DNA from: Ectocarpus siliculosus
Taxonomy: Eukaryota; Sar; Phaeophyceae; Ectocarpales; Ectocarpaceae
Reading direction: 5' to 3'
Length of the DNA: 64,000 nt
NCBI GenBank assembly: GCA_000310025.1
Contig: FN649730.1
Location: 1,937,986 to 2,001,985 of the forward strand
Positions 46,431 through 58,669 of this stretch are shown here, piece after piece; positions within the stretch are counted from its first letter, which is position 1; each line of letters begins with the position of its first letter. The notes beneath the pieces were generated by a model that saw nothing but the letters and a program-made list of their open reading frames with translations, did no database searches and was not told where the DNA came from. The translations under genes and the position numbers were made by a program.

Positions 46431-49296
46431 CTAGGCCAGGCCATGAATGATCCATCCTATGTGTAGAAGCTTGTACCAATGGCAGGCAGGCGCTGGGGAG
46501 ATCCATTACTTTATTAAGGTTAACCTGTAACCTTTGGTTTGGATGGGGAGTGCGACAGTCACAAGCGTCCGGAAATTCAGCGTACAGTCCCTATACGGTG
46601 CGATCGTCGATGGAGAGTTCTCGGGTCACGGTGGTCCTAGAAACAAACCCGAACTGCCCTGCATTTTCGTCCGGGGAGATATCGATTACTTGAATCTTGC
46701 GTTCTACGTTGCCTGGGCGACGTCATGGAGACAGCAAGTCTGTACATTCGGAGTTGGGATTCGGCTGACCGGAAAGCGGGGTATCTCAGGCCGCCTGGTC
46801 TCGAAAGGGCGCACGACCCACGTCCCAGTTGGTACGCGCGGGGTCGACAGCGGCCCTAAACGCGGAAAAAGGTTTCCACTCGAGTAGCAGGCCCAACTCC
46901 GGGAATCGAGCGATTATTACCGTTGCGTCGACAATCGGAGGGATTGCTACCGTTCGAACGTATAAACGCTCGGCAACGTTGGGTATGTTACATCATTTGT
47001 AGGGCATTCATGTGCCTGAGTCATCGATGGGGTTACGGATGGTACAACCGAACACGAAATCGGGACATATATGAGTGGGAGGTCGATGGAGTCGCGGTTG
47101 GTCCGTCTTTCGATGCTGAGAGAAGGTTGTACCGAGACTTCGATGCACAAAGCGTTCGCTTGAAGTGAGACCAGGATTTGCAGCAGCGGCAGCAGAACTG
47201 CCTGCCGCCACCCACGGCGGCAACGAAACATTGTCCAGGTATTACTCCCAAGACCCCGTCACGCGCGCAAACCGAATCTTTCAAGTTCGGCTTCTCTTTT
47301 TCGGGGGGGGGATTGGGGAGATTGTCGTTTACCTCTGACCCTGATACAGCCAGCACGACAATGTTGCGAGCAAAAACACGGGGCATGGGGTGCGACTCCT
47401 ATGCGCGGTCCGATTTCTCACAATACACGATGTATGATTACCGGCAATGAACATTCCTTGGCACAATCTCAGGGAGGGAGAACATTCCAAGCTTCATCTT
47501 GTGCAAGTCCGACGGCCGGCACACAATCCGAAGAACAAGACGGCCACCACGGTGTCTTGACCTACCTGTTGTACCCACAGAGCTGCCAATCACTCTTCTA
47601 TGTAACGCGAGGACCTGCAGGGATGCCGGTAGGCCGTTTCCGACTCGTGAACCCATCTCGATGTTTTTAGATAAGTCCGTGTTTTATCATGAAGGAATGT
47701 AAAATAGGGCAACGACAGTCGTCGGGCATACAGAACATACATGCTCCACTGAGTTGGTCTGTCGCGAAGGGTGGGTCCAATACAGCCTCGTCTGCCACGC
47801 GACACTTGAGCGCTAATACTCCTGTGCTTGCGACATGACGTCCCGACACCACAGTGAGAAGCCTAAGGGTGAAATTGAAATATACGGAGGGAGTACTGAC
47901 GTGACTGGGAGTTTGTCCACTTGGCGTCTCAACGGGCGCTCTTTATGCATTTAATAACTTTTGACGGCTAGGGCGGCCCATTAGTCTAGACGATTGTCAC
48001 GTCCAACGAGAGTCCCATGGGCGGCCTTCTGTTGCTTTACAAGGGTTCGGCGATGGTTCGGCGGTGTGATGTTAACAACCGCAGTAAGTTGACGATGGCA
48101 ATCTGAGAAGTTGCTTTTCTCTGCCGTTGCAGTTGAGTTCGGTTCGGGTTGACCTCATGGGAAATGCATTTATTTGTAGTATGGGAGTATGCATACAAAG
48201 ACGCGCTCACTCTCAAGCAGTCTCATCGATACAAGTTGCAACTACTGTATACTGCGGTACATATGCATTCAGGCGCCGAGGCTACTGCAGCTGCTGTACT
48301 ACACTGTAGTTCCGTGGGATGCAACAAATAACTCATGACGTTGCTGTCGACCGATGGCCTCGGGGATGACACAAAGTGATTTTTTGATCTTCAAACGGTC
48401 CAGAGAGAGGGCTGCTGCAACACCGTCAACCCTTGTAGGATTTCCCCCCCCGAAGATTCGCCATCGATCTGTACATATCATCGTGTCTCGTCTCCGTTCG
48501 GTGTCTGTATTCCGCGGCAGTTCCGTGAACTTTCAGTACGTAAGGAGTCCAACACGTCCCCGCATGTTCTGATGGAGCGCGCCTTCGGTTGATGACATGG
48601 CTGAATCCTTCCTTGCCTGAGTGCCGTTTTGGGGCGGGAACTTATTCACAGCAGCAGCAGAAGCAGCACGTGGCGCGGAGATCGCTATCCTCAAAGAGCA
48701 TTGCTGTCTGCCGTAGCTGAGCAGCCACAGAGCCCAAGAAACCGTATCTTTTCAGTATCTTTACTTGTACAGATAGATAAGAGGATCATCGGCGCTGACG
48801 CGCTGACTGAGTAGTCTTGACGGATGGATCAGCTTTTACGCCCGCTCTCCCCAAGCAGTCGAAGCCGCAGCAAAGAACGGCAGCAGCAGCGGCAGCAGCA
48901 ACGGGTACTGCTGGTAATGGAGAGGCACTGTCAACTGTGGGGTGAGGACGCCCCCAGCACCCAACCTCTAGCGGCACGGCTGTTAGCTGCTGTGCTGTCT
49001 AGTGCTATCAATAGCTGTGCTATGCAGTGCCTTGGCAGAGGCTCATGTAGACTTGAGGCTTCGAGGTTCGAATATGTTTCTTTACTTCTTTAAAAGTACA
49101 AAAAGCAGCTGGTTCCGGAGGCGTGTTGGGCTTGCTGCTGATTTTGTGGCAGGTCCTTTGGTCCGTCGCTTGTAGCGAACATGTGTCACACACGCGCCGC
49201 ACGGCAGACTGGACAGCTGGACAGGCACACGCTGGTTCGTTGCATGCTGGCAGACGAAGACGACGATTACGGCGTGGGTGAGGGAGAGTGCATGTG
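46431..49296. other. intergenic stretch
   Basis: No supported gene. Open frames at 46534-46887 (plus) and 46923-47168 (plus) have no recognised motif. Around 48650-48900 there are CAG/AGC-rich runs. Confidence 0.35.
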
Positions 49297-49801
49297 ATGG
49301 AGTGGGGTACGGTTGGCGGAGGTAGTATTAGTAGGCGCGCGAGCTTGGTCCGACCCCGCCGTGGGGCGGAACGGCGGCTGCTGGAGGACGAGGATGTCGC
49401 CGCCATCGCCGACCACATGGACCAGGCGGACAGCGAGTTCGTCGCCAAGATGTGCATCGCCTGTGCCTTTCTATCGTGCCTGTTGGTGTGGCTTGCCTGG
49501 TCCTCGTGGTGGGATAGAAATGGGCGGAAGCGGGCAGGTGGCCGCCACGGTTTCCGGGTGCAACCCAGACCACCGTTACGGACGACGAGCTCTCTCGACT
49601 CTCTGTCAGACAGCGCCAGCTCTCCCATCCAGGGGGTGGGGGCAGCGGATGGGTGCCACAGGGGTGCGCTCGCGACTGACAGAAGCCAGCCCCGCCAGCA
49701 GCAGCAGCAGGACGAGGGCGGAAATCAGAGCCAGCGGCAAGACGAGATAAACGAGTTTTACAACCCGTTGTGGGGGCAGCGAGGAGCATCCCGTTGTTGC
49801 G
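49297..49801 (+). CDS. possible single-pass membrane protein exon, unrecognised
   Basis: ATG 49297 opens about 168 codons. An Arg-rich start (ISRRASLVRPRRGAERRLLE) leads to an acidic stretch (DEDVAAIADHMDQADSEF), one hydrophobic segment (CIACAFLSCLLVWLAWSSWW, about residues 53-72), then a Ser- and Gln-rich tail and INEFYNPLWGQRGASRCC. It ends at a good donor, TTGCG|GTAAG (phase 1), so at least one more exon should follow; none could be assigned with confidence. Composition, the membrane segment and the donor favour a real exon, but no family is recognised. Confidence 0.4.
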
Positions 49802-50123
49802 GTAAGAGCTGGCCGTAGCACGACATTCCACTACAGCAGTAGTTTTCAAATTTGCACTCTCGCAGCGCTGTGGCATGCGGGCAGGCAATCTCGTGCTCAT
49901 CAAACATCACGCACGAGCGCTCGTTTTTGTTCTCGACCAAGAGATAAGAATGGTACTATTGACTGACTTACAGTATACCATTTGTAGGATGCAGCGATAG
50001 AGGTCAAATTGTAAAAATTCTACTGCTGTAGCCCAAATTCGGCACGATATTTACGCATGCGCAGCCGATCATTGTTTTTCTCCCGACCGTGAATACGAGA
50101 GGACTCCGGTGAAGTACGCGTTT
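49802..50123. other. stretch after the membrane-protein exon
   Basis: No coding signal was recognised. It may be intron if the 49297 exon continues downstream. Confidence 0.35.
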
Positions 50124-50603
50124 GAAAGAGGCCAGGAACAAGCGAACCCGACGCCCCCCACGCCGTCACCGGCGCCAGCCCCAGCGCCTGCGCCACGTGC
50201 GTCGGCTCGTCTCGCGAATGCCTGAACGCCGCGGTTGGCGCTGCCGTGTTGTTGCACGGCGGGGTCAATGGGAGCGGCGCCCTCCCTGGACCTGAAAAGG
50301 GTCATCTGACCTGATGGCTCTACGGCGGACGCGGGCGTCCCGTAGGGCCAAGTTGGGTCTGAGAACCCTTTTCAGGTCCAGGGCGGACGCCGCTCCCAAT
50401 GACCCCGTCGTGCTATGGCACGACAGCACCTACCGCGGCGCTCAGCATTCACGAAACGAGCCGACGGCAGCAACGGTGGGGGCTGGCCCGACGCCCCCAC
50501 GCTGTGGGCGTCGCCACCGGCGGCGCTGGCGCTGCGGCTGGCGCAGACGCTGGGGCTGACGCCGGTGACGGTGTGGGGGGCCCCTTGTTCCTGGCATCTC
50601 TCA
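50124..50603. repeat. inverted duplication, arms about 180 and 240 bp
   Basis: The left arm (50124-50305), read in reverse complement, matches the right arm (50364-50603) in order. It runs from CCCTTTTCAGGTCCAGGG, GCCGCTCCCA and TGACCCCG through CGCGGCG and GAGCCGACG to CGCCGGTGACGG, GTGGGGGGC and CTTGTTCCTGGC. A 58-bp spacer separates the arms. The right arm holds an extra GC-rich insertion of about 60 bp (about 50481-50535). Both arms are very GC-rich and keep parallel open frames (TLFRSR..AAP.DP), suggesting duplication of a once-coding or conserved unit. Confidence 0.7.
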
Positions 50604-53600
50604 GTTTTTTCTTTTCCCGGTGGTCTCTCGTAACACGGTAGGGAGATAAACAATAACCAGCTGTAGGCATATATCAACATGTTATCTGGGCCGAAGCGTG
50701 CATCCATTTTTGATGCCAAATTTGGAAAGGTCTGTGGCCCATTTTGCCTTCTGTATTCGCAGCTTGCGCCCGCCGTAGGCCACGATAATACAACGACTAA
50801 ACGCACGAAAGGCTGGGTGACTCAACCTGGCTCCAGGTCAGTGGTAGAGGAGAAGACACAGCCAGGGAAGAAAGTGGGGTGGAACCAGAGGCCGGAGCTG
50901 GAGGCCTAATCGAAAGGCCAGGAGCAATAATACAACTAGTTGTTTCCTCGCGCCAAGACCACAGGCCCTGATCCCTGCTCCCCGACCTCCCACGTTGCCG
51001 TACCCAAAAATGGCAATCCTTCCCAACATCTGACTTCCCAGCAGAACAGATACGCAGATGGCCACCATATTTTCTTGGAGATATCGCTTTACAGTACGGA
51101 CTTGTAAATGAGATACGTAGAAGTCGGGTCGAGGCTCCGTTCCTTATTTCATCGCCACTGCTGTCGAGCTCAGGTCGTTAAATGGAGTGTAGGATAGGGG
51201 CCACTGCTGACGTGTGTTTCTTACTCGTATTTTCTTGTTTTTCGTTTAAATTCGAGCCTCTGTTTCTTGTCAAAATACTTTTCTTTCTGCGGGCCCAATC
51301 CTGCTGTATGCTGCTCGGGAATCATAGAAACACAGGTAGCCTCGTCTACGCTATAGACTCACTGCTAATTTATTGTGGATTCTCATCTGTTGATTGTAGA
51401 GACGGGTTTGTTGTGCTATATTATGAAGGATGACACCAATATTCTGGTTAGGTAACGATTTGACCCCAGAGTCGGGGGCGAGACGGCGATTCCGCAGGGA
51501 CCGAGAAGAACTTAATACTTTCGCGGAGAAGGACCAACAACGGAGTTAACGTTGTACTCTAGTTGCCACACACGGTTCGGCGCCGTCTTGCGTAGTGGAA
51601 GTGTCTTTTTTTGCAAGTGATTCCTCAGGAGTGGTCTCGTGAGAGCAAGAGTGTTTTTAAGGGGTGATGCAAGATGGGAATAGAAGCAGGCAGCAGGACC
51701 AACTCACAGCTGACTGCCAGTTGGGGTGCAACGTTTCCCAACTTCAATAGCTCGCACAGCTGATGTGTTTTTGACTCGAACAGCCCAGCGAACCTCAAAG
51801 AACCAAAGAGAAAGAAACATACATCTGTACATTGTCTTACTGCCTCGACTCGGGGAACACCCATTCTTCGGGGGAAAAGTTGCATCCTACCGCGGGTGGC
51901 TCTGGGACTCTCATTTTCCTGTAATATCGCTGACTATCCCTGAGTCTTACCCGCGTTAGTTGTGAAGCTGTGAGCTTTTTTCATTTTTTCTTTTTTGAAG
52001 TGTATAACTATTGTAGGGGACACACCTCTTCGGTGGAAAAACCAAAAGGCAGGAGCGCTGCGGACCCTTTTCCGCACGTGTGTTGGTGATATTTCGGTTG
52101 AGTCCGAGAGAGAGCGTTGATGCACACATCAACAGCCTACAGTATGTTGATGATCGATCGCGCAGGTCCATCCCACACTCTTCGGTAACAAGTTGTACTT
52201 TCCAGCCTGCCCATTTTTGTTTTTTGCATGGGAAGAGTCGCGTCCCCCAGGAGGGGGCGAGTTGAAACCTAGAGCTCGAAATAAGGCACAACTGTTTGGT
52301 GCGGCATGCGCTACCCTAATATTGCGCGTACAAGTTCGAGCGAACTCCAAGAGAAGGCGCGCTATCCTTGCCCTGTACCCAACGGTGCAAAGACACGGTT
52401 CTGACCTTGTGAAACCACCTCTCTCTCCACCTCCGAATATGGTCAACCGTCGAGTTCACGGAACAAGACACGCTTCTTGTAGCCTCTGGGGGTTCGACTC
52501 GTAGCAACAAGAAGGGGGTTGCGCTACTCTTGCCCCGATGCCACCCGTGTGCGAGCCTTTGACACACGAACCCTCTCCTCCCCTCCCCGTTTCATCCGTG
52601 TTGCCCTCACGCCCATCCAGCCGGAGCAATCGCAGCTGATGGGCATCCTGTTTTCCAAGGCATACCTGCGTCTCCTCATCGGGGCATTGAGCGGGACTCC
52701 CGTGCCGGGGCGGCGTCGACGTGCCCGCAGGAAAATTCTTCGAAAGTCCCCGGGGCAGCTTCGCGTAAGATTCAGCAGCAACAAGAAGCATCTTGCAACG
52801 ACACCGTCAAGAAACGGACTGACCCTCGCCTCAGCGCCGACGGGTTTAGCCCAGACGGAGGAGGCCTGTGCAGGGACGACTGGTGGGAGGGTAAGAGACG
52901 GGGAGGAGACAGCGATAGCCCTGAGAGAGAGACGGAATGGGTGTGAAGCGGAGGCACGAAGGAAGAGCAGGGCGATAAGAGATGAGGCCGATTGTGTTGG
53001 TCGAGGAGAATAGGTGCGCTACCTAAGAAGGCCTCCGAATAGTCATGCGATCACTGTTTTTGTAAATGGCCGGGGTGCTCCTACTTGCTCTATTTGGTGT
53101 CGTCTCGTGTACGATACAAGTTTGCCCTGGTCCCGTAACAAAAGCATTTGTAGTTCGGGGGTTGTCTGATTTTTTTTAAGGAGTACGGGCGGACTTGTGT
53201 GTTAAGGCCTTCTGTATTATTCTGCTTATTTTTGCGGTGCTTTCAGCGAGAACGTGATCGATTGTTTTTGCAGCGGGACGCCCTGCTTACTGTGATATGA
53301 ACAAGTATACAGTTGAATGGTTCGAGCCCGCGTGTCGGTGTTTTACGGCATTACGTGCTATGCCGTTGTATCGTATCTGCATGATCCACGCCGTGCAGCC
53401 GGCTACGTCATGCGCCTCGTGAGCCTTGTTGCGAGCATTTTGGCCAGCAGTAGAGATGTATGCACCACCAGTGACGTTAGAACCAGTCCGATTCGTGAAT
53501 GGACTCCACGCGGACCGGTTTGTTTGCAAACCCCTGGGGGGCTAGATTGTATTGGGGGGGAGCTTGTGTCACCCTCTTGTTAAACCCTTAGTCCACACGC

Positions 53601-53974
53601 GTCAAGCTCTTGCAGCCTGTATACCGTATCGTGAGTCGCACTTGAGGACAAAGTCCGTTATTTATACTTTCACGCGGCACTGTGGATACCATCCTGTCAC
53701 ACGTTGTTTTTGTGTTCTTCGTGGGTAATTTAAGGCCGCTACGCGTTTGATCGAATTTGATCGAAGGGCGCCACGCGTGGGATTTTGATTGGTCGAGGCT
53801 CTCTTGCTGGCCGCCTGTACTTTTTTTTAGCTGCCCTAACGAAAGACTGTTACTGTGTTGGTGGTTGTAAGCTGGATGTGTCACCGTGCAGGGATTTCTT
53901 GCGAAAACGATTCGTCCGCGGCGGTGTTGCTCAGTTTGATGGAATGGTTTACGAAGAAGGGTTGCCGGGAGCAG
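50604..53974. other. intergenic stretch
   Basis: No supported gene. A plus-strand frame at 52639 begins MGILFSKAYL and resembles an N-myristoylated small-GTPase start, but the sequence after it does not continue as one. The rest is motif-free. Confidence 0.35.
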
Positions 53975-54450
53975 CTCCTCTTGTCAGGATTTCGTGTTAT
54001 TGCGATTATTTTTGTTCTCGGTTGGATTGGTTGTTTGAGTCGGACCGGAGTCGGACCGGTCTTATTTTTGTTGTAGCTCCGTAGCTCTGTAGACATCAGT
54101 AAGCATTATGGGACCCCGCTTGACGTTTTGCTCCTCTTGTCAGGATTTCGTGTCGTTGGTTTCGCCGCCAAGTGTTGCGGATGATTTTTGTTTTCTATTG
54201 GATTGATTGTTTGAGTCTTACACGGTGTTTGTTGTAGCTCCATACGGTAGCTCTGTGGACATTGCTAAGCTGCATGGAGCCCCGCTTGATCGTTTGGCTC
54301 CTTTTGTTAGGATTTCGCGTTGTTCTTGGCGCCAAGTGTTGCGGATGGTTTTTTATCTGTTTGAGTCGGATCGGTCTTCTTTGGTGTTTGTTGTAGCCCC
54401 ATAGCTCTGTAGACATCGCAAGCAGCATGGGGCCCCGCTTGATCGTGTTG
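53975..54450 (+). repeat. tandem repeat, 150-167-bp unit, three copies
   Basis: Units start with CTCCTYTTGTYAGGATTTCG at about 53975, 54131 and 54298. Each carries TTGTTTGAGTC or TGTTTGAGTCGGA, then TTTGTTGTAGC, TAGCTCTGTAGACAT (second copy GTGGACAT) and GGNCCCCGCTTGA. The units differ by small indels. Confidence 0.75.
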
Positions 54451-56284
54451 CCAGATGCCCTGCCTCTCCTCATGAGACATTTCGTTTTCAGGATCAGGGC
54501 GTGTAGAAACTGTATGTCTTCCCTGTTGATCGATAGTATTGCTTGGTTTTTCCGGCAGTTTTTTTGCTCGGGAGCCGGCCGACCAGTCTACCGAATCGGC
54601 ATGTTTTTCTAAGTCAGTACCACAAGAGACGAGTTTGTTGATTTCGATGTGCCATTATTGTCAGCCAATATCTAAGCGTCCGCTGCTGTTTCCTACCTGG
54701 AGTCTTGCGATAGTCGTCACACGGGTAGTTGGACCACGTGCTACTTTGTCAGCGTGCGACCAAAGATCCGTGCACGATCGGCACACGTACCGATGGCTGG
54801 ATTCAAAACGCCTTGTAGGTCGTGGAACGCGCACGTAGAGCATTGTAGGCTTGAGACTCGACTGCCCGAAGCTAATACATTGGCCCGAAAATTGCCCCTC
54901 TCTAGGGTTGGGCGTGGTCACCAGGGATCAACAATGAATGGGAGCGTGGCCTCCGCGAGCCAAATGCTCTAACCGTGTACATACATACCCGAAATGACCT
55001 CGCAACAACGGACAATCCTGCAAGGGCAAGTCTGCTCGGCCGGTAGAGGATGGACAGCTTTTCCCCCGAAGGGACTGAGGCCGTGGCGACCAATGACCGT
55101 TTTGCTGCCTAGCCGTCGCGGTGATGGCTCGGGGCGCCGATGAAAGTCCAGTCCAGAAAGTCTTTCGGATTAACAATGCGTTTGATCCACAGCAGTACTA
55201 GATATCGTATATTTTCCATCCAAGGGTCATGTCGCTTCTGTCTCCGAGAATAGAAGACCTCAAGTGTTCAGCACGGGTTTCGAATTCACACGGCTGACTA
55301 CACTGTACTGCTGTGACTATCATGGCAGCTCGTGGAGCAGGTGTCTTCATCATGCCCCAAGTTGCATGCCCCAAAAAGTTGTATTAGCGAGATCAAACGA
55401 TCATTTGTCCACAAACAAACACCTCCTCCATCATCGTGTGATCTCGTCAGCAGTTGAGGCTTGGATAGCATGCGACGCCCGGAAACGGCTGAGGAGCTTG
55501 CGCAGCTGTCAGTTGGCTGCGTACTTTGTCCCACATGGTGAGCATTTTTGTTTCTACTGTTTTATGTTTGAAACCCTGCGACCATCGTCAACTTGAAATC
55601 CATGCAGAAATGTTGACCACAGCCAGATAGCCATCACCTGTCATTCATGTGCATTGGGTACTCGGGATCGATTTCCAACGAGACCCTCATCTCCGCGCAC
55701 ATATCTAGGCGGATATGCCTGCTGCTCGAAATAACTGCTGTAGTGCATAGAATGGAACCCGTGTGTTCCGTTTGACGAAAAGTCGGTCAGCATCGAGTCT
55801 TATGGGCGCATTAGTCTTCAGAACGGTGGCCTCCGCACATTGTAGATTATGTAGACTAGTCTAAGGCCTACTGCCTCTACCAGCCTCATTGGTGGGACAC
55901 CCAACCGAATGGCAACAGTTTCGAAACTTCGGGGAGGGGGAGGGGAGAGAGAGGCGCCCAGAAGTCATGGCTGCAAGCACCTGATCGAGGTACATATATA
56001 CTGGTGGGAACATGATGTTCGGGCTACGGCTGCACTGGGCCGTAGACTGCTGGTGTACAAGTCTATACGCGCTTGAGATATATATATGGTATGTACAAGT
56101 AGTGTCATCAGTGTCATCGTTCGTGAAAGAGCAGCTCTGTCCCTGCCTGTGCTCACCGGAGTTTTACTGCGTTGTTTCCAGCAGCTGTGCCACGTGTGGA
56201 AGGTGGTTGGTATACTCTTCCTGCTACCGAGTGCGGTTGGCATGTTGGTTGATGTCATGTGAAACGGAAGATCTTGTCCTTGGA
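54451..56284. other. intergenic stretch
   Basis: No supported gene. Open frames are short and lack motifs. Confidence 0.35.
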
Positions 56285-56293
56285 CACTTGGAG

Positions 56294-56489
56294 GGGCGCG
56301 AATATTTGCAATCCATGGATTATAGAAGAGAACCACAGTCCAAACATCCATATGGATCGAAACCCCGGGAAACCGCCCGGAGTGTCCCCGAAGAGGTTCT
56401 TCTCCCTCTCCTATAAAAGCAGCGATAATCACGGCGGCGGAGAGCTGTGGTTCTCTTTTATAATCCATGGATTGCAAATATTCGCGCCC
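56294..56489. mobile_element. Mutator-type MITE, 196 bp
   Basis: Terminal inverted repeats of 45 bases (56294-56338 and 56445-56489) match at 44 positions and begin GGGCGCGAATATTTGCAATC. The 9-bp sequence CACTTGGAG flanks it exactly on both sides (56285-56293 and 56490-56498). A 9-bp target duplication with long inverted ends is the hallmark of Mutator-like (MULE) elements. The interior of about 106 bp has no coding capacity, so the copy depended on a transposase elsewhere. The intact duplication and near-perfect ends suggest recent insertion. Confidence 0.85.
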
Positions 56490-56498
56490 CACTTGGAG

Positions 56499-57373
56499 GG
56501 AGGGGGGCTCCGTGAACCGGGATCAATGTACAACAAGTGCAGCTCATCTCCGCAATCTACGAACATTTCCAGATTATTCGGCAAGAGTTTTCAGGGTCCT
56601 CCAAACACGAAAACCAAGACAGAATTCCGTACAAGTGCTGTGTACACCAACATACACATACACGCGTTTCCCTTGAACAACTGCTATCGACCGCTGCTGG
56701 CTTGGAGGCGCTTTCATCCAGTCCCGGACTCGACAGGTTCCCTCTTTCGTCAAGGCGGTGCTGTGCTGTTCGCGCGTGCTGCTGCAGAGGAAAGGGCATT
56801 GGGAGAGATCATCAGCAGAGGCCACCGTGTCGAGACGGATTAATTGCTGTTTAGGTGCGCGAGTCAACACCACCCACCCGTGTCCGGTGCAAGAGGGCTG
56901 TCTCGCGTGGGAGAAAGGGCCGCGCCTTCACGAGTAAGGTGAGAGAAACAGGCGAACGCCGGCAATTCAACCAGTGTGCCTGCAGCAGTGGGCAGCAGCA
57001 GTAGGGTGGAGTGAGTTTTGTTGAGTTCGCCCGATTAGTCCATAACCTCCCTTCATCAGACCGAAGTTGAAACGGGGGACCCTGAGCTGTAGCAGTTTTG
57101 GTGCACCCCTCGCTCCTCTTCTGGATGTGTCGCCGACTTGTTGCTAGTGCTCATGAACAACCAGCACACTCACGCTGGCAATGTTGGTGCAGCCAAGAGG
57201 TGGCGAGTTGCAACGCAAAGTCTCTGCGCATGAGACGCAAACGCACGCGTCTCTTTTGACAGCCGTGCTTCTTGCAACAACGTGATCTTTCCTTTCCGCC
57301 CAACCTATGCATACAAATAGCGTGAGGTGTGTGCCAGATATTTCCAGGGTGTGCTCCGTTCCTCCTACTGCAG
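56499..57373. other. intergenic stretch after the MITE
   Basis: No supported gene. Confidence 0.35.
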
Positions 57374-57761
57374 GAGGGCCACGAAATCGCCTATCCCAAC
57401 GTTCCGCAGGTCCCGGAATTGCTTTCCGCCATGGCCGTCGTGAGTTTTTCTCAATTACCGGCCTTGGAGGCTGTGTCGCCATTGGGCATGTTCTCACGAG
57501 TGCTTTTTTTTTTTCTTCGAATTTTGGTCAAGAACAAGGGAGCGATCGGCACTTTGATGCGGCGGACACGCGACGTGTTCGATTATGTATGTACTCTTTG
57601 AATAGCAAATGTTTTCCCGCACAGTGCAGCCCGCCGTCGATAGGCGGAGAGACAAGAGTCTAAAGTTCGCGCATTTTTGCAGCTCCCAGATTGCTGCGGC
57701 GTTTGCTCAAAATTGCTGTCGTCACCGACTCAACACCAACCACTTCTCTGTGGGAGCCACG
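57374..57761 (+). CDS. possible small exons of an unrecognised gene
   Basis: Two short stretches have good splice borders and phase 0. 57374-57439 (acceptor CTACTGCAG, donor GTGAGT) encodes GHEIAYPNVPQVPELLSAM. 57533-57586 (acceptor GTCAAG after a long T tract, donor GTATGT) encodes NKGAIGTLMRRTRDVFDY. A third candidate, 57683-57761, lies between TTTTTGCAG and CACG|GTAAGG, but its frame is ambiguous. No domain is recognised and neither the start nor the end of the gene was found. The pieces could be 5' parts of a gene ending before 58.6 kb. Confidence 0.3.
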
Positions 57762-58669
57762 GTAAGGGTTTAGTTCAAGCGCGTGCGTGTGTGCAAGGAA
57801 AAATTGCGACCATGGAAACTAGTCAGTCTAAGACCGCCCCGTGCTACGTGATTGAACGGGCAGGTATCACCGCGCATCCTCTCTGCCGCTGGCTCGTTGC
57901 TCTGTATCATACATGCGTCAATCGGCGAGTCTTCGCGACAGATCTGTTCAAGAATAGAGTAGACACCGTAGTACAGCAGTAGTAGTAAACGCATCCGCGG
58001 CCCAATCATAACGCTGCGTCTGTCTCTCACTTGGTAGGAACGTTTTCTGAGGGGGCGATTAGCAAGTGCTTGCACATTAGGTGCGTGGAACTTTCGATGG
58101 CGCCCGCCGCCATACCATGCAGTCCCACGCTGATAAATATTGTGTCGGTTTCAATTGCTCTCCCCGCAAGAGTTTTTACATGCGCGCATACGTGCCTGCT
58201 GTCAAACCGCGGCCATAAGAACAGAATGATACCGCATCTGTCCGTGAGCAACGAGAACGGAAAGAACAGCCCCCGGCCCGCCACGCTTTACCATGGGCCA
58301 ATGAAGAGGCCGTTTACCCGCCAGAAGAGGCGGAGGACTACAACCTCCTCCAAAGAGACAAACCAACGAACCTAACCTATCTGTGTGATAGGTTTTCGTC
58401 CTACTCTTTGTTATGACGACAGCCCCCTCATTTTTCCACAGGGAAGAAAGAGTGTCACGACGCTCTCACTGCTGTTGGCATGTGCATACATAGTAGACAC
58501 TATCTCACCGTGCCGGCTCTTTTTTTCCCTCTCGCGACCTTTCATGAGGAAAAAAAAAAAAAACGAACTTGTCCGGCCCTGCAGCAGCATTTAACCAACC
58601 CCACCCACGACCTCTGACTCATGTTTTCTTGTGGTGTTTGCCCCCACGTATTAGAGGAGGTTGTTGACC
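57762..58669. other. stretch upstream of the beta-helix gene
   Basis: No firm gene. An open frame 58031-58375 ends in a basic tail (RPFTRQKRRRTTTSSKE) but has no recognised domain. The last part should include the promoter and 5' UTR of the beta-helix gene; an A-run lies at about 58550-58562. Confidence 0.35.

Noticed and set aside
52639-53013. Small GTPase (ARF-like) start MGILFSK
   Set aside because: Sequence after the first dozen residues has no GTP-binding motif and is Arg-rich low-complexity.
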